A DNA stretch of 10,155 nt from an uncultured Rhodopirellula sp. Lineage in GTDB: Bacteria > Planctomycetota > Planctomycetia > Pirellulales > Pirellulaceae. Within the stretch, counting starts at the first letter, position 1. Every line of letters starts with the position of its first letter. Location of the stretch: positions 1 to 10,155 of the forward strand of contig CAJXTM010000064.1 of the NCBI GenBank assembly GCA_913061385.1, in the 5' to 3' direction. Position numbers and translations under genes: made by a program. Below the pieces are notes generated by a model. It had not been told where the DNA came from, did no database searches, and saw only the letters and a list, made by a program, of their open reading frames with translations. Positions 1 to 7,841 of this stretch are shown piece after piece.

Positions 1-49
1 ATCTACACGTAAGGAGTCGTCGGCAGCGTCAGATGTGTATAAGAGACAG
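1..49 (+). other. Illumina Nextera i5-side adapter (artefact)
   Basis: This is synthetic sequence, not genome. Bases 1-8 match the end of the P5 primer, 9-16 (GTAAGGAG) match the commercial Nextera i5 index S505, 17-30 match the read-1 linker, and 31-49 are the Tn5 mosaic end, AGATGTGTATAAGAGACAG. Genomic sequence begins at 50. These bases should be trimmed, and nothing read across position 49/50 should be believed. Confidence 0.98.
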
Positions 50-139
50 ACTGAACACCGATGCCGAGGAAATCAACACCGCTAGGCAGCAGCGACGGTA
101 CGTATGCGAGGGTCGACGTTGCTGCACGGTTAGCTCCAT
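50..139 (-). CDS. Partial start of a probable exported protein
   Basis: An ATG at 139-137 opens a frame of exactly 30 codons that stays open to the genomic edge at 50; beyond that the adapter supplies a false continuation and stop. The translation has an arginine-rich n-region (QQRRPSHTYRR, residues 6-16) followed by a hydrophobic stretch (CCLAVLISSASVFS, 17-30), which is the shape of a signal peptide entering its cleavage region. No mature domain remains, so function cannot be given. It lies 102 bp downstream of the ferredoxin gene on the same strand, beyond a possible terminator, and so may be a separate unit. The Shine-Dalgarno is poor (an AGTAGG about 10 bases upstream). With only 90 bases, a chance open frame is a real alternative. 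Confidence 0.35.
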
Positions 140-192
140 AGTAGTAAAACCTACTTGTGCTATCGGACATCAACCGCCCGGAGTTTACCTGG

Positions 193-220
193 AAAAATCA
201 CGCAACTGAGATTGCTGCGT
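193..220 (-). terminator. Weak hairpin plus T-run after ferredoxin gene
   Basis: Read on the minus strand, a 5-bp stem ACGCA/TGCGT (200-220) with an 11-base loop is followed after two bases by TTTTT (complement of 193-197). It begins 22 bp past the stop codon of the ferredoxin gene, where an intrinsic terminator would be expected. A second A/T-run pair (193-198 with 228-233) brackets the stem and could make it bidirectional. The stem is short, so this is tentative. Confidence 0.35.
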
Positions 221-241
221 CCAGAAAATTTTTACGATTGA

Positions 242-1270
242 CTAAAGATCGAATTCATCAAGCGAATCGATTAGCTGATCCAGCCCATCTTTGGGGCTCG
301 AACTCAGGTCTGCCTGCCGTTTTTTCAGTTGTTCGTCGATGCCAATCGTGTCGCGGCCTGCCAACAAGAGTTGCTCGTCCCGTTCCCTGGCGGCAGTTTC
401 GATCGGATCTTCATTCTTCTTCGGAGCCCCGAACAATTGTGACAAATCGATCTTAAAGCCTTCCTCGCCCTCCGTTTCAGCACCCGCAATCGCTGGCGCC
501 TTGTGCTGCGGGAAAATGATAGCATTGGCAGGGCATACCCGACTGCATGCTGGGCAACCTTTGCGGCAGTTGTCTGGTTGTTCAACGAGGATGCTTTCGG
601 TGCCGTCCACGCCGTAGACGCCGAACAGGCAAAAGTCGACACACTCCATGCAATTTGTGCATCGACTGAAGTCGATGACTGGGTACCAGCGTCTTGATGT
701 CTGTTCTTCGACTTGGACGAGTTGGCCACCCACGATTGGCAAGGACGTGTCCGCGGGGCTGGCTTCCATACCGAGGATGCGTTTGATTTCACCTAGAAAG
801 GCTTGTGGGTCATTTTCAACTTTCAGATCGATGCAGTGGATTTTTCGATCGGGTCGGGGATACAAATCGGTGACACGGTCTACCACGAGGTTGTCAGACT
901 CGGGCTCGGGATCAGTAGAGGTTACATTGGCGTCATCGGTTACAGCACCGTCTGGTTCGTCCTCTTCGGACTCACCGAGATTAACGAGTCCGACTTGGCC
1001 CTGGATTCCATTTCGATCCAGAATCCAGTGTGCTGCACGCGAGTAGATCCAGGAGACGACAACGAGGTCACCTTCAATTTGCGACAGTTGCTGGTAGGAA
1101 TCGCTCGCTTTGGGCAGATCGTAGAGATGCGGGATCGTCAGGACATTCACGCCATTGATCTTCCCGATTTCATCTGCGATTCCCTGTTCGAGTCCGCGTT
1201 TTTTCGGATTGCGTGATTGACCCCGCGAGATCACGACAGTGCAGGTCGCTTCTTGAACCGCTGAAATCAT
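242..1270 (-). CDS. Two-cluster [4Fe-4S] ferredoxin-like protein with unassigned N-terminal domain
   Basis: A 342-residue protein probably acting as a cytoplasmic electron carrier or as the Fe-S part of a larger enzyme. Residues about 8-98 form an alternating strand/helix domain that I do not recognise (TCTVVIS near the start, LVVVSWIYSRAAHWIL at 69-84). An acidic, low-complexity linker follows (about 99-127). A bacterial ferredoxin fold comes next: C204-C207-C210-C214 (CxxCxxCxxxC, without the usual following proline) and C235-C239-C242-C246 followed by P (CxxxCxxCxxxCP). The first spacing is classical; the second has one extra residue between its first two cysteines. The C-terminal 95 residues are charged, with no cysteines and no membrane segment. 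The ATG at 1270 lies 57 bp after the purL stop, so co-transcription is likely, but nothing in the sequence names a partner. No clear Shine-Dalgarno is seen. Confidence 0.85.
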   Translation of the reverse strand: MISAVQEATCTVVISRGQSRNPKKRGLEQGIADEIGKINGVNVLTIPHLYDLPKASDSYQQLSQIEGDLVVVSWIYSRAAHWILDRNGIQGQVGLVNLGESEEDEPDGAVTDDANVTSTDPEPESDNLVVDRVTDLYPRPDRKIHCIDLKVENDPQAFLGEIKRILGMEASPADTSLPIVGGQLVQVEEQTSRRWYPVIDFSRCTNCMECVDFCLFGVYGVDGTESILVEQPDNCRKGCPACSRVCPANAIIFPQHKAPAIAGAETEGEEGFKIDLSQLFGAPKKNEDPIETAARERDEQLLLAGRDTIGIDEQLKKRQADLSSSPKDGLDQLIDSLDEFDL

Positions 1271-1327
1271 GGCGTGTGGTCGGGAAAGGTGGGAACTTAC
1301 GAGGTTGATGCACAGCCTTTGTGCGGT

Positions 1328-4270
1328 TTATGACCAGTCGAGTGGTTTTTTCCAGGCAGCTTTTGCGTCTGCCAAGTCGACTTGCATTGCGACGTTATCG
1401 TTACAAGTGACAACTAATTCGCTGTTCGATTCAATTGTACCTAACCGACAAAGCGGAATACCCGAAGATTGCAACAATCGCTGAAATTCATCGGCGTTCG
1501 ACGGAGTGGTTTCGACCAAGAATCGGGTATTGGATTCGCTGAATAGAAGCTGAGTGTTGTTGAGGTCAGTTGCTACTTGGGAAATATCTATCTTCATTCC
1601 AAGGCCGCCAGCCATCGCCATTTCTACTGCTGCTACTGCGAGTCCACCTTCGCTCAGGTCATGACAAGAACGAATCCATCGATTTTGGATTGCCTGATGG
1701 ATCTGCAGGAAGGTTTGCTTCGCCATCACCGAATCGACCTGGGGTACATCTCCACCGGTTAGATTGCGGACGAGCGACAGATGTGATCCACCAAGTTCAT
1801 TCTTGGTTGACCCGACAAGAAAAACAATGTTCCCTGCAGCTTTCGCGTCCATTGTCACCGACTTGGATACATCATCGATTTGTCCCATCGCACTGATCAG
1901 CAGGCTGGGCGGAATCGAAATTGTTTCCCGCTGCCCATCGGGATTATCAAAGCTGAATTCGTTGTTCAAGCTGTCTTTGCCACTCACAAAAGGAGTGCCC
2001 AATGTGACAGCCATGTCTTGGCAAGCGATTGCGGCTCGTACAAGTGAGCCGAGGGTTTCTGCCCGGTCGGTGTAACCCCAGCAGAAGTTATCCAGAATTG
2101 CGATCTGGGTTGGGTCGGCTCCCACCGCCACAGCATTCCTCATGGCTTCGTCGATTGCTGAGGCTGCCATGTGGTAAGTATCGAAGTCTCCGTAGTGTGG
2201 ATTCATGCCACAGGAAATCACCAATCCACGCTGACTTTCCAGCAGCGGCCTGATCACGGCGGCGTCACCGGGGCCATCGCATTGAGGACCGACCAACGGT
2301 TTGACAACACTGCCACCTTGAACCTCATGGTCATACTGGCGAATGACCCATTCCTTGCTGGCGACATTCAGACTGCCCATGACCGCAAGCAATGACTCGC
2401 GATTTTCTTCCACCGAAAGTTCAGTTATCTCAAGTGGTTCTACGGGTGCGGGTGAGTAAATCGCATCACGCACGACGGGTGGTCGGCCATCATGCAAAAA
2501 ACTCATCGAGATATCACCTACGACTTGCCCGTGGTAGGTGAGTTGCAGTCTTCCGGTAGGCGCGAAGCGTCCAAGGATTGCTGCCTCGACTCCTTCACTC
2601 TCACACAGGTCTTTCAGTTCGTCCCAGCTATCTGGTGGGACGGACAGTACCATGCGTTCCTGGGCCTCGGAGATCCAGATTTCGGTGTAATTCAAACCCT
2701 CATACTTCAGCGGGGCTTTTTCGAGCCAAACTTCTGCTCCAACCTCTTCGCCCATTTCGCCAACGGCACTCGAGAATCCTCCCGCACCACAGTCAGTCAC
2801 TGCATTGAACAGGCCGCGATCGCGGGCCTGCAGCAACACATCAAGCACCATCTTTTCGGTGATCGCGTTGCCAATTTGAACGGCGCCTCCGGAGAGCGAC
2901 TCCGATTCGCTGGTCAGTTCGGCTGATGAGAATGTTGCACCATGAATACCGTCACGTCCCGTGCGGCCACCAAGCGCCACAATCAAGTCATCCGGCTTGA
3001 CTTCCTTTTCCTCCATGCCAACGGGAATCATGCCTACGTTGCCGCAGTAGACCAATGGATTGCCTAGATAGCGACGATCAAAGTAGACCGCACCGTTGAC
3101 CGTTGGGATCCCCATCCGGTTTCCATAGTCACGGACACCCGAAACCACGCCTTTCATCACACTTCGGGGATGCAGCACGCCCGGTGGCAGTGATTCAACA
3201 TCGGTTTCCGGAGGTGCAAAACAGAACACGTCGGTGTTACAGACAGGCTTGGCGCCCATGCCTGTACCCATGGGATCACGAATGACTCCACCGATCCCCG
3301 TGTTGGCTCCGCCATAGGGCTCAAGAGCGGAGGGGTGATTATGGGTCTCAACTTTGAAACAGGCATGGTAGGCATCGTCAAACGTGACCACCCCCGCATT
3401 ATCTTTAAACACACTCACGCACCAATCGTCGTCACCCAGTGACTGCCGAATTGATTGGGTTGCAGCAAAGATGGTTTCTTTGAGCATGTTTTCATATTGT
3501 CGTTCATCTAGCGGGCTGCCCTCTTCAAGACCGGGGCCTCGATAATGGATACGTCCCGCCAATGTCTTGTGACTGCAGTGCTCTGACCACGTCTGTGCGA
3601 CTGATTCAAGTTCAATGTCGCTGGGGTCTCTGCCCAACGAAACGAAGTGAGCTCGGATCGTTTGCATCTCCACCAAGGTCAGATACAGTTGCCCTTCGCG
3701 GGAAAGTCGTTCCAGACCTTCGTCATCAAGGTCGCGAATTGGGATCGTGACCAACTCGAACTCGTAAGGTGCACCGATATCCAACTGGTCCATTTCGAGC
3801 GGTCCGACGATGACCTGCTCGATCGCATCATTGGACAGTGCGCGACGGCAGATTGGATCGAGCGTTGAAACCTCAACGTCACCCAGCCAGTACTTGCGAA
3901 GGGTTCGAACAGCTGTGACATCAAAGCCAGCGTCCTGAGCGGCACCGATGGTGCTGGCAGCAACAGGATCCATGACGCCAGGCTTGGGCAGCACGTTGAC
4001 GAGAGTGGTTTGGGATCCCGGCGGCTCGTTCAGCGTGTCTTGGCCTGCAATCGCGACCACTGCACGTTCGGTCACTGCATCACACAGTAAAGTTTCGGCC
4101 AGTCGGTTCGCTTCCGCGATTGCGAAGTCTCCTTGGACAAGAAAACTGCGTGCGAAGGCAACCTCGACCTGATCACCGAGACCGAGTTCGGAGATTTCTT
4201 CGGTTGTCCGTGTGGCTTCACGATCAATCTGATCGTCTGCCGGATATATATCAATTTGCCAGAGAGGCAT
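1328..4270 (-). CDS. purL: Phosphoribosylformylglycinamidine synthase, PurS-like/PurL fusion
   Basis: Catalyses the ATP- and glutamine-dependent conversion of FGAR to FGAM, step 4 of de novo purine synthesis, in the cytoplasm. At 980 residues it is longer than small PurL (about 740) and shorter than the large PurL with its own glutaminase (about 1,300). Residues 1-180 look like two PurS-type halves (1-85 and 88-180; KPGVMDP at 96-102). The synthetase part follows, with SEHCSHK (229-235, H231), [10 protein letters not shown] (306-315), GGRTGRDG (434-441), TDCGAGG (492-498), [10 protein letters not shown] (763-772) and SCHDLSEGG (868-876). There is no class I glutaminase domain at the C-terminus, so a separate PurQ is required; none is recognised here. 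The ATG at 4270 is 38 bp after the tyrA stop and gives a natural PurS-like beginning. All motifs are intact. Confidence 0.97.
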   Translation of the reverse strand: MPLWQIDIYPADDQIDREATRTTEEISELGLGDQVEVAFARSFLVQGDFAIAEANRLAETLLCDAVTERAVVAIAGQDTLNEPPGSQTTLVNVLPKPGVMDPVAASTIGAAQDAGFDVTAVRTLRKYWLGDVEVSTLDPICRRALSNDAIEQVIVGPLEMDQLDIGAPYEFELVTIPIRDLDDEGLERLSREGQLYLTLVEMQTIRAHFVSLGRDPSDIELESVAQTWSEHCSHKTLAGRIHYRGPGLEEGSPLDERQYENMLKETIFAATQSIRQSLGDDDWCVSVFKDNAGVVTFDDAYHACFKVETHNHPSALEPYGGANTGIGGVIRDPMGTGMGAKPVCNTDVFCFAPPETDVESLPPGVLHPRSVMKGVVSGVRDYGNRMGIPTVNGAVYFDRRYLGNPLVYCGNVGMIPVGMEEKEVKPDDLIVALGGRTGRDGIHGATFSSAELTSESESLSGGAVQIGNAITEKMVLDVLLQARDRGLFNAVTDCGAGGFSSAVGEMGEEVGAEVWLEKAPLKYEGLNYTEIWISEAQERMVLSVPPDSWDELKDLCESEGVEAAILGRFAPTGRLQLTYHGQVVGDISMSFLHDGRPPVVRDAIYSPAPVEPLEITELSVEENRESLLAVMGSLNVASKEWVIRQYDHEVQGGSVVKPLVGPQCDGPGDAAVIRPLLESQRGLVISCGMNPHYGDFDTYHMAASAIDEAMRNAVAVGADPTQIAILDNFCWGYTDRAETLGSLVRAAIACQDMAVTLGTPFVSGKDSLNNEFSFDNPDGQRETISIPPSLLISAMGQIDDVSKSVTMDAKAAGNIVFLVGSTKNELGGSHLSLVRNLTGGDVPQVDSVMAKQTFLQIHQAIQNRWIRSCHDLSEGGLAVAAVEMAMAGGLGMKIDISQVATDLNNTQLLFSESNTRFLVETTPSNADEFQRLLQSSGIPLCRLGTIESNSELVVTCNDNVAMQVDLADAKAAWKKPLDWS

Positions 4271-4308
4271 GTTCTCAGACCCTGTGAGTGATTCAATGCA
4301 AGAGCGTC

Positions 4309-5169
4309 TCAGGGAGACTGTTCTTTGACCTTTTTTGCTTCAGTGAGCCATTGATGCAGGCCAGCATCATCAGCATCCTGAAGCAATTTCCGCAACTGTT
4401 CCAGTTCTTCTGCAACCTGTTTTAATTCGCTCGCGATTGCCGCTCGATTCTCGCTGCAGATGGCTGCCCATAGTGTTGGGTCGCCTGCCGCGACTCGAGT
4501 GATATCCCGCCATCCGCTTCCTGCCAGCGGCAGAGCCTCGGGAGACGCGATTTTTGCAATCAATGCAGACACCAAGTGTGGCATGTGACTGATCGCTGCC
4601 AAGTGGGTGTCATGCTCAGAAGGCGTCATTTCGCAGGTTTGGCCGCCCGTCAGCCGCCAAAACCGGTGGGCTTTTTCCAGCAGTTCTGGGGAGGTCGTTT
4701 CGGCAGGTGTCACGACAACCCATTTTTCGTCGAATAATGAGCTGGTGGCGTTTTCCGGACCTGATTTCTCAGATCCAGCGATGGGATGTGCTGCGACAAA
4801 CTTTTTGGCCGCATCGGGATGGTCGGCTACAGTCGCCACAATTTGACGTTTGGTGCTACCCACATCCGTGATCAGGCAATCCGCGGGTGAACTTTTGGCC
4901 GCCAAAATGACCATTTCAGCAATCCGATCGACCGGTGACGCTACCACCACCACATCACTCCGCTGGCAGGCCTCAGCCACCGTTTCGGCTGGCAAATCAA
5001 CGAGCCCACTGTCCATCAGGAAACGACGCTTTTCCGGATTGCGGGCCAAGCCGATCAATTGGGTCTGGGGCAGAGTACGCCTCAACGAAAGGGCAACGCT
5101 GCCACCCAGCAGCCCCACGCCCAAGACGGTGACCTGCCGAGGCCATTCATTTTCAACTGTTGTGGACAT
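4309..5169 (-). CDS. tyrA: Prephenate dehydrogenase
   Basis: Oxidative decarboxylation of prephenate to 4-hydroxyphenylpyruvate with NAD(P)+, in tyrosine synthesis; cytoplasmic. The 286-residue protein has an N-terminal Rossmann domain with [10 protein letters not shown] (15-24), a strand ending ASPVDRI (77-83), TDVGSTK (101-107) and [10 protein letters not shown] (128-137). The helical C-terminal domain carries [12 protein letters not shown] (194-205) and [18 protein letters not shown] (217-234), both hallmarks of the family. There is no ACT domain and no chorismate mutase fusion, so this is the monofunctional form. The frame stays open back to a TTG at 5259, but the added 30 residues (proline-rich, arginine-rich) are unlike the family, and the ATG at 5169 puts the glycine motif at the usual distance, so I chose it. 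Arogenate specificity cannot be excluded. Confidence 0.93.
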   Translation of the reverse strand: MSTTVENEWPRQVTVLGVGLLGGSVALSLRRTLPQTQLIGLARNPEKRRFLMDSGLVDLPAETVAEACQRSDVVVVASPVDRIAEMVILAAKSSPADCLITDVGSTKRQIVATVADHPDAAKKFVAAHPIAGSEKSGPENATSSLFDEKWVVVTPAETTSPELLEKAHRFWRLTGGQTCEMTPSEHDTHLAAISHMPHLVSALIAKIASPEALPLAGSGWRDITRVAAGDPTLWAAICSENRAAIASELKQVAEELEQLRKLLQDADDAGLHQWLTEAKKVKEQSP

Positions 5170-5382
5170 GAACGAGCGGTACCGAATACTTCTTGGGGGC
5201 GGAGGGAGGCATACGAGCCTGACGATTGCCCCCGAGCTTATTCTATCTATCCCGCCCAAGCCGCTCTACCCAGTGACCGTCCCGCATTCAATTCGCGACC
5301 GGGCTGACAACGCATTCAGCCAGTATTTGGTCGAAATCATCGTCTCGGGATCAGCCTCACAGAATTGGCTTCAGGCAGACGC
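5170..5382 (-). other. Non-coding gap between ribBA and tyrA, with a hairpin
   Basis: This 213-bp stretch separates two same-strand genes and is much longer than the other gaps in the run. It holds a perfect 6-bp inverted repeat, GGCTGA/TCAGCC (5302-5307 and 5316-5321, 8-base loop), with no T-run after it on either strand. A TAGAAT (complement of 5240-5245) could be a -10 box for tyrA but has no convincing -35. I see no convincing gene and no match to a known riboswitch or T-box layout. The region may simply contain the tyrA promoter. Confidence 0.4.
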
Positions 5383-6594
5383 TTACATGTCAGGCAGTTG
5401 ATGGCCCATTTTTTCGCGTTTCGTTTCGAGGTACCGCTGATTGTGCTCATTCACAGGCGGAACAATTGGCACTTGATCGACGACCCGAAGATCAAATCCA
5501 CGAAGATTAAAAGCCTCGGTCTTCTTCGGATTGTTGGTCAGCAAGCGGACTTCGCTGAGGCCTAGATCCTTCAGAATCTGGAGGCCGACTCCATAGTCCC
5601 GCATATCAGCTTTGAAACCTAGGGCATGGTTGGCTTCGACGGTGTCTAGTCCGCCGTCCTGAAGAGCGTAGGCTCGGATTTTTTGGGCCAGACCAATGCC
5701 ACGCCCTTCTTGGGGCAGATAGACCAAGGCACCTCGCCCCTCGCTGCTGATCATCTTTAGTGCCATCTGCAACTGGTCGCCACAGTCACATCTCAGTGAT
5801 GCTATCAGGTCGCCCGTGAAGCAACTGCTGTGCATCCTGACCAAAGGTGGGGAGCCGGGTGCAGTAAGGTCGCCAAAGACAAGGGCGATTGGTTCCTGAG
5901 CCTCATATTGAACACCGAACACGATGATCTCGAAGTTGCCGTATTTCGTTGGTAAGTGTGATTCAGCAGCTCGGTTGATTAACTTTTCGCTCACGCGTCG
6001 ATGGGCAATCAATTGCTCGATGCTGATTATTTTCAGGTCCTTTTCTTTTGCGATTTCGCCAAGCCGATCACGCGTTGCGCGTTCGCCCGAGTCGTCCAGG
6101 ATTTCGCAGAGAGCAGCAGCCGGTGCCAAGCCTGCCATTCGAGCCAGATCGACGGCAGCTTCCGTGTGACCAGCACGACGAAGTACACCGCCCTGTTTCG
6201 CCAACAACGGGTATACGTGTCCGGGGCGGACAAAGTCATCTGTGCAGCAATCAGGCGATGCCAAACGACGAATCGTTTCGCTGCGTTCTGTTGCTGTAAT
6301 CCCGGTTTTCGCTTCGCGAATATCGATCGGTGTCAGGAAGGCAGTTTTAAGAGGTGCGTCGTTTTGCACCACCACCGGATTCAGGTCAAGACGCTTGGAA
6401 ACCTCAGGAAGAATCGAAACGCACAGTTGGCCCCGCCCGCTGAGCATGAAGTTGACGGCCTCGGGAGTCGCCTTTTCGGCCGCACATATGTAATCCCCCT
6501 CATTTTCACGGTCTTCCGCGTCAACAACGATCACTACCTCACCACGGCGGATTGCCTCAACTGCTTCAGGTACGGTATTTAGCTCGACTGACAT
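5383..6594 (-). CDS. ribBA: Bifunctional DHBP synthase / GTP cyclohydrolase II
   Basis: Makes both precursors of riboflavin: 3,4-dihydroxy-2-butanone 4-phosphate from ribulose 5-phosphate (N-terminal RibB half, about 1-200), and 2,5-diamino-6-ribosylamino-4-pyrimidinone 5'-phosphate from GTP (C-terminal RibA half, about 205-403). In the RibB half, DAEDRENEGD (25-34) is the metal/substrate acidic loop, with VRPGHVYPL (122-130) and AGHTEAAVDL (141-150, H143). In the RibA half, the zinc ligands C258, C269 and C271 appear in CFTG...RCDC, with QEGRGIGL (295-302) and TNNPKK (353-358). The 403-residue length is normal for the fusion and both active sites look complete. The ATG at 6594 gives the expected short lead-in to the first strand; the Shine-Dalgarno is weak. 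It is transcribed divergently from the hydrolase, and its short leader has no room for an FMN riboswitch downstream of the likely promoter. Confidence 0.97.
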   Translation of the reverse strand: MSVELNTVPEAVEAIRRGEVVIVVDAEDRENEGDYICAAEKATPEAVNFMLSGRGQLCVSILPEVSKRLDLNPVVVQNDAPLKTAFLTPIDIREAKTGITATERSETIRRLASPDCCTDDFVRPGHVYPLLAKQGGVLRRAGHTEAAVDLARMAGLAPAAALCEILDDSGERATRDRLGEIAKEKDLKIISIEQLIAHRRVSEKLINRAAESHLPTKYGNFEIIVFGVQYEAQEPIALVFGDLTAPGSPPLVRMHSSCFTGDLIASLRCDCGDQLQMALKMISSEGRGALVYLPQEGRGIGLAQKIRAYALQDGGLDTVEANHALGFKADMRDYGVGLQILKDLGLSEVRLLTNNPKKTEAFNLRGFDLRVVDQVPIVPPVNEHNQRYLETKREKMGHQLPDM

Positions 6595-6643
6595 GAATTA
6601 AGAGTCCGTAGATAGAGATTCGACTGGTCTAGGCATCACTCCT

Positions 6644-6649
6644 ATTATA
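6644..6649 (-). promoter_or_regulatory. Perfect -10 box (TATAAT) for ribBA
   Basis: The complement of 6644-6649 is TATAAT, about 50 bp upstream of the ribBA ATG on its strand, which would give a leader of roughly 40 bases. No good TTGACA-like -35 is found 16-18 bp further upstream, so the call rests on the -10 hexamer and its place in the divergent gap. Confidence 0.35.
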
Positions 6650-6684
6650 CGTTGCGGCTAGATTCCTCCCACCTCACGCTTGCC

Positions 6685-7758
6685 ATGAAAAGTTGCGAAA
6701 TGTCTTACAGCCCCTACGATCGAGCCGGGAATTTTACTCGTGCCGTGTTTTTCGTAGTGCTGGCGACCTCGCCTTGGGCCGTTGCAGCGACATTGGGGTG
6801 GGCAGACAGTCCAGTTCAGGATACGAAAATAGAAATATCGCAGGAGAAAATATCGCAGGAAACTGATCAGACAAAGAAAATTACATCAGACAAGCCCGAA
6901 GAGCCGCGTGCTGCTGACGGTCAGCAAAGAGTTCGGCTTGAGAAAGATCAACGGTTCAGCGAACAGACAGGAAAAGCCGGCTTATGTGATGTGTACTTTC
7001 CTGCGTCAGATCCACCCGTCGCTGGTTACCCTGTCGTTGTGGTCATTCATGGGGGCGGCTGGGTTTCCGGAGATAAGTGGACAATCGCTCCCTACTCACG
7101 GTTGTTGGCCAGAGAAGGAATTGTGGCAGTCGCGATCAATTACCGCTTAGCGCCCAATCACAAATTTCCGGCACAAGTTGATGATGTACGCTCCGCCATG
7201 TTGTGGGTGAATCAAAATGCCAAACGGCTTCGATTGAACGTCAGGCAAGTGGGCTTGTTCGGTTATTCAGCTGGCGGTCACCTGTCGGCGTTGCTGGCTT
7301 CTCTTGCGGATGAGCCGTTGGTGGTGAGAGCAGCAGCCAGCAACTGGCCGATCAACGACCCAAGGTGGCAGAAATTACCGAAAATTTGTGCTGTCTGTGC
7401 GGGTGGTCCACCCTGTGATTTTCGATCTCTTCCTATCGATAATAGTGCGATGGCGTATTTTCTGGGTGGCTCAAGACGTGAAAAACCAGAGGCTTATATA
7501 GCGGCGTCGCCGGCAGCACACGTGTCGGTGGATGATCCCGTAACCCAATTGTTTCATGGAGAGGGTGATGCTCTGGTACCTCTGGCAGGCACACGTCAAT
7601 TTCACGAATCGCAGGTCAGTGCCGGAATTGATAGCCGTTTAGCTGTCATCCCAAAGCAGGGGCACATGCTGACGTTTATCAGCCCCAGAACTTATCAAAC
7701 GGTGGTCGACTTTTTCCGCGAAGTCTTGCTCAAGCCTGTCGTCGTATCGCCGAAGTGA
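6685..7758 (+). CDS. Exported alpha/beta hydrolase (esterase/lipase-like)
   Basis: A probable carboxylesterase of the hormone-sensitive lipase/BD-FAE type, exported to the periplasm or beyond. Residues 1-40 form a signal peptide (hydrophobic FFVVLATSPWAVAA, about 22-35). A charged, low-complexity spacer rich in E, K, Q and T follows (about 45-85). The catalytic domain has the oxyanion HGGGW (122-126), the nucleophile elbow GYSAGG (193-198, S195), the acid D295 in HGEGDALVP and the base H327 in KQGHML, so the triad is complete. An NYRLAP motif (152-157) is typical of the group. Substrate is unknown; acyl, acetyl-xylan or other carbohydrate esters are possible. I chose the ATG at 6685. An ATG at 6700 would also keep the signal peptide, and a TTG at 6652 is less likely. 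It is a single gene, divergent from ribBA and convergent with the amidotransferase. Confidence 0.88.
   Translation: MKSCEMSYSPYDRAGNFTRAVFFVVLATSPWAVAATLGWADSPVQDTKIEISQEKISQETDQTKKITSDKPEEPRAADGQQRVRLEKDQRFSEQTGKAGLCDVYFPASDPPVAGYPVVVVIHGGGWVSGDKWTIAPYSRLLAREGIVAVAINYRLAPNHKFPAQVDDVRSAMLWVNQNAKRLRLNVRQVGLFGYSAGGHLSALLASLADEPLVVRAAASNWPINDPRWQKLPKICAVCAGGPPCDFRSLPIDNSAMAYFLGGSRREKPEAYIAASPAAHVSVDDPVTQLFHGEGDALVPLAGTRQFHESQVSAGIDSRLAVIPKQGHMLTFISPRTYQTVVDFFREVLLKPVVVSPK
6833..6860 (+). repeat. Short tandem repeat in the hydrolase linker
   Basis: The 13-mer AAATATCGCAGGA occurs at 6833-6845 and again at 6848-6860 (period 15). It encodes the repeated peptide ISQE within EISQEKISQE in the spacer between signal peptide and catalytic domain. 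The period is a multiple of three, so the frame is kept; slippage duplication is the likely origin. Confidence 0.7.
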
Positions 7759-7799
7759 TCATCTGCAGATCGATGAGATCGTATGTTGGTGTGGTTGCC

Positions 7800-7823
7800 A
7801 GCAGCCGGTAACGGTGTGCTGCT
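7800..7823. terminator. Possible shared hairpin between convergent genes
   Basis: In the 83-bp gap between the ends of the hydrolase and the amidotransferase, AGCAGC (7800-7805) and GCTGCT (7818-7823) form a perfect 6-bp inverted repeat, with a possible inner CCG/CGG pairing. Position fits a bidirectional terminator, but no strong T-run follows on either side (only TTTT at 7831-7834 on the plus strand), so the function is uncertain. Confidence 0.3.
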
Positions 7824-7841
7824 TGTCGCCTTTTCACCGCT

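Noticed and set aside
157..456. 99-codon plus-strand frame over the end of the ferredoxin gene
   Set aside because: It lies mostly opposite a gene with clear Fe-S motifs, its product has no recognisable motif or hydrophobic pattern, and it is best seen as a shadow.
5170..5259. TTG-started N-terminal extension of tyrA
   Set aside because: The 30 extra residues are unlike the family, and the ATG at 5169 gives the normal distance to the glycine-rich loop.
4850..5401. 183-codon plus-strand frame spanning tyrA start and the gap
   Set aside because: It is antisense to the well-supported Rossmann domain of tyrA, has no family resemblance, and the gap merely lacks stops in this frame.
6001..6582. 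193-codon plus-strand frame inside ribBA
   Set aside because: It lies opposite the RibB half, which has all its catalytic motifs, and its product looks like random translation rich in R, C and F.
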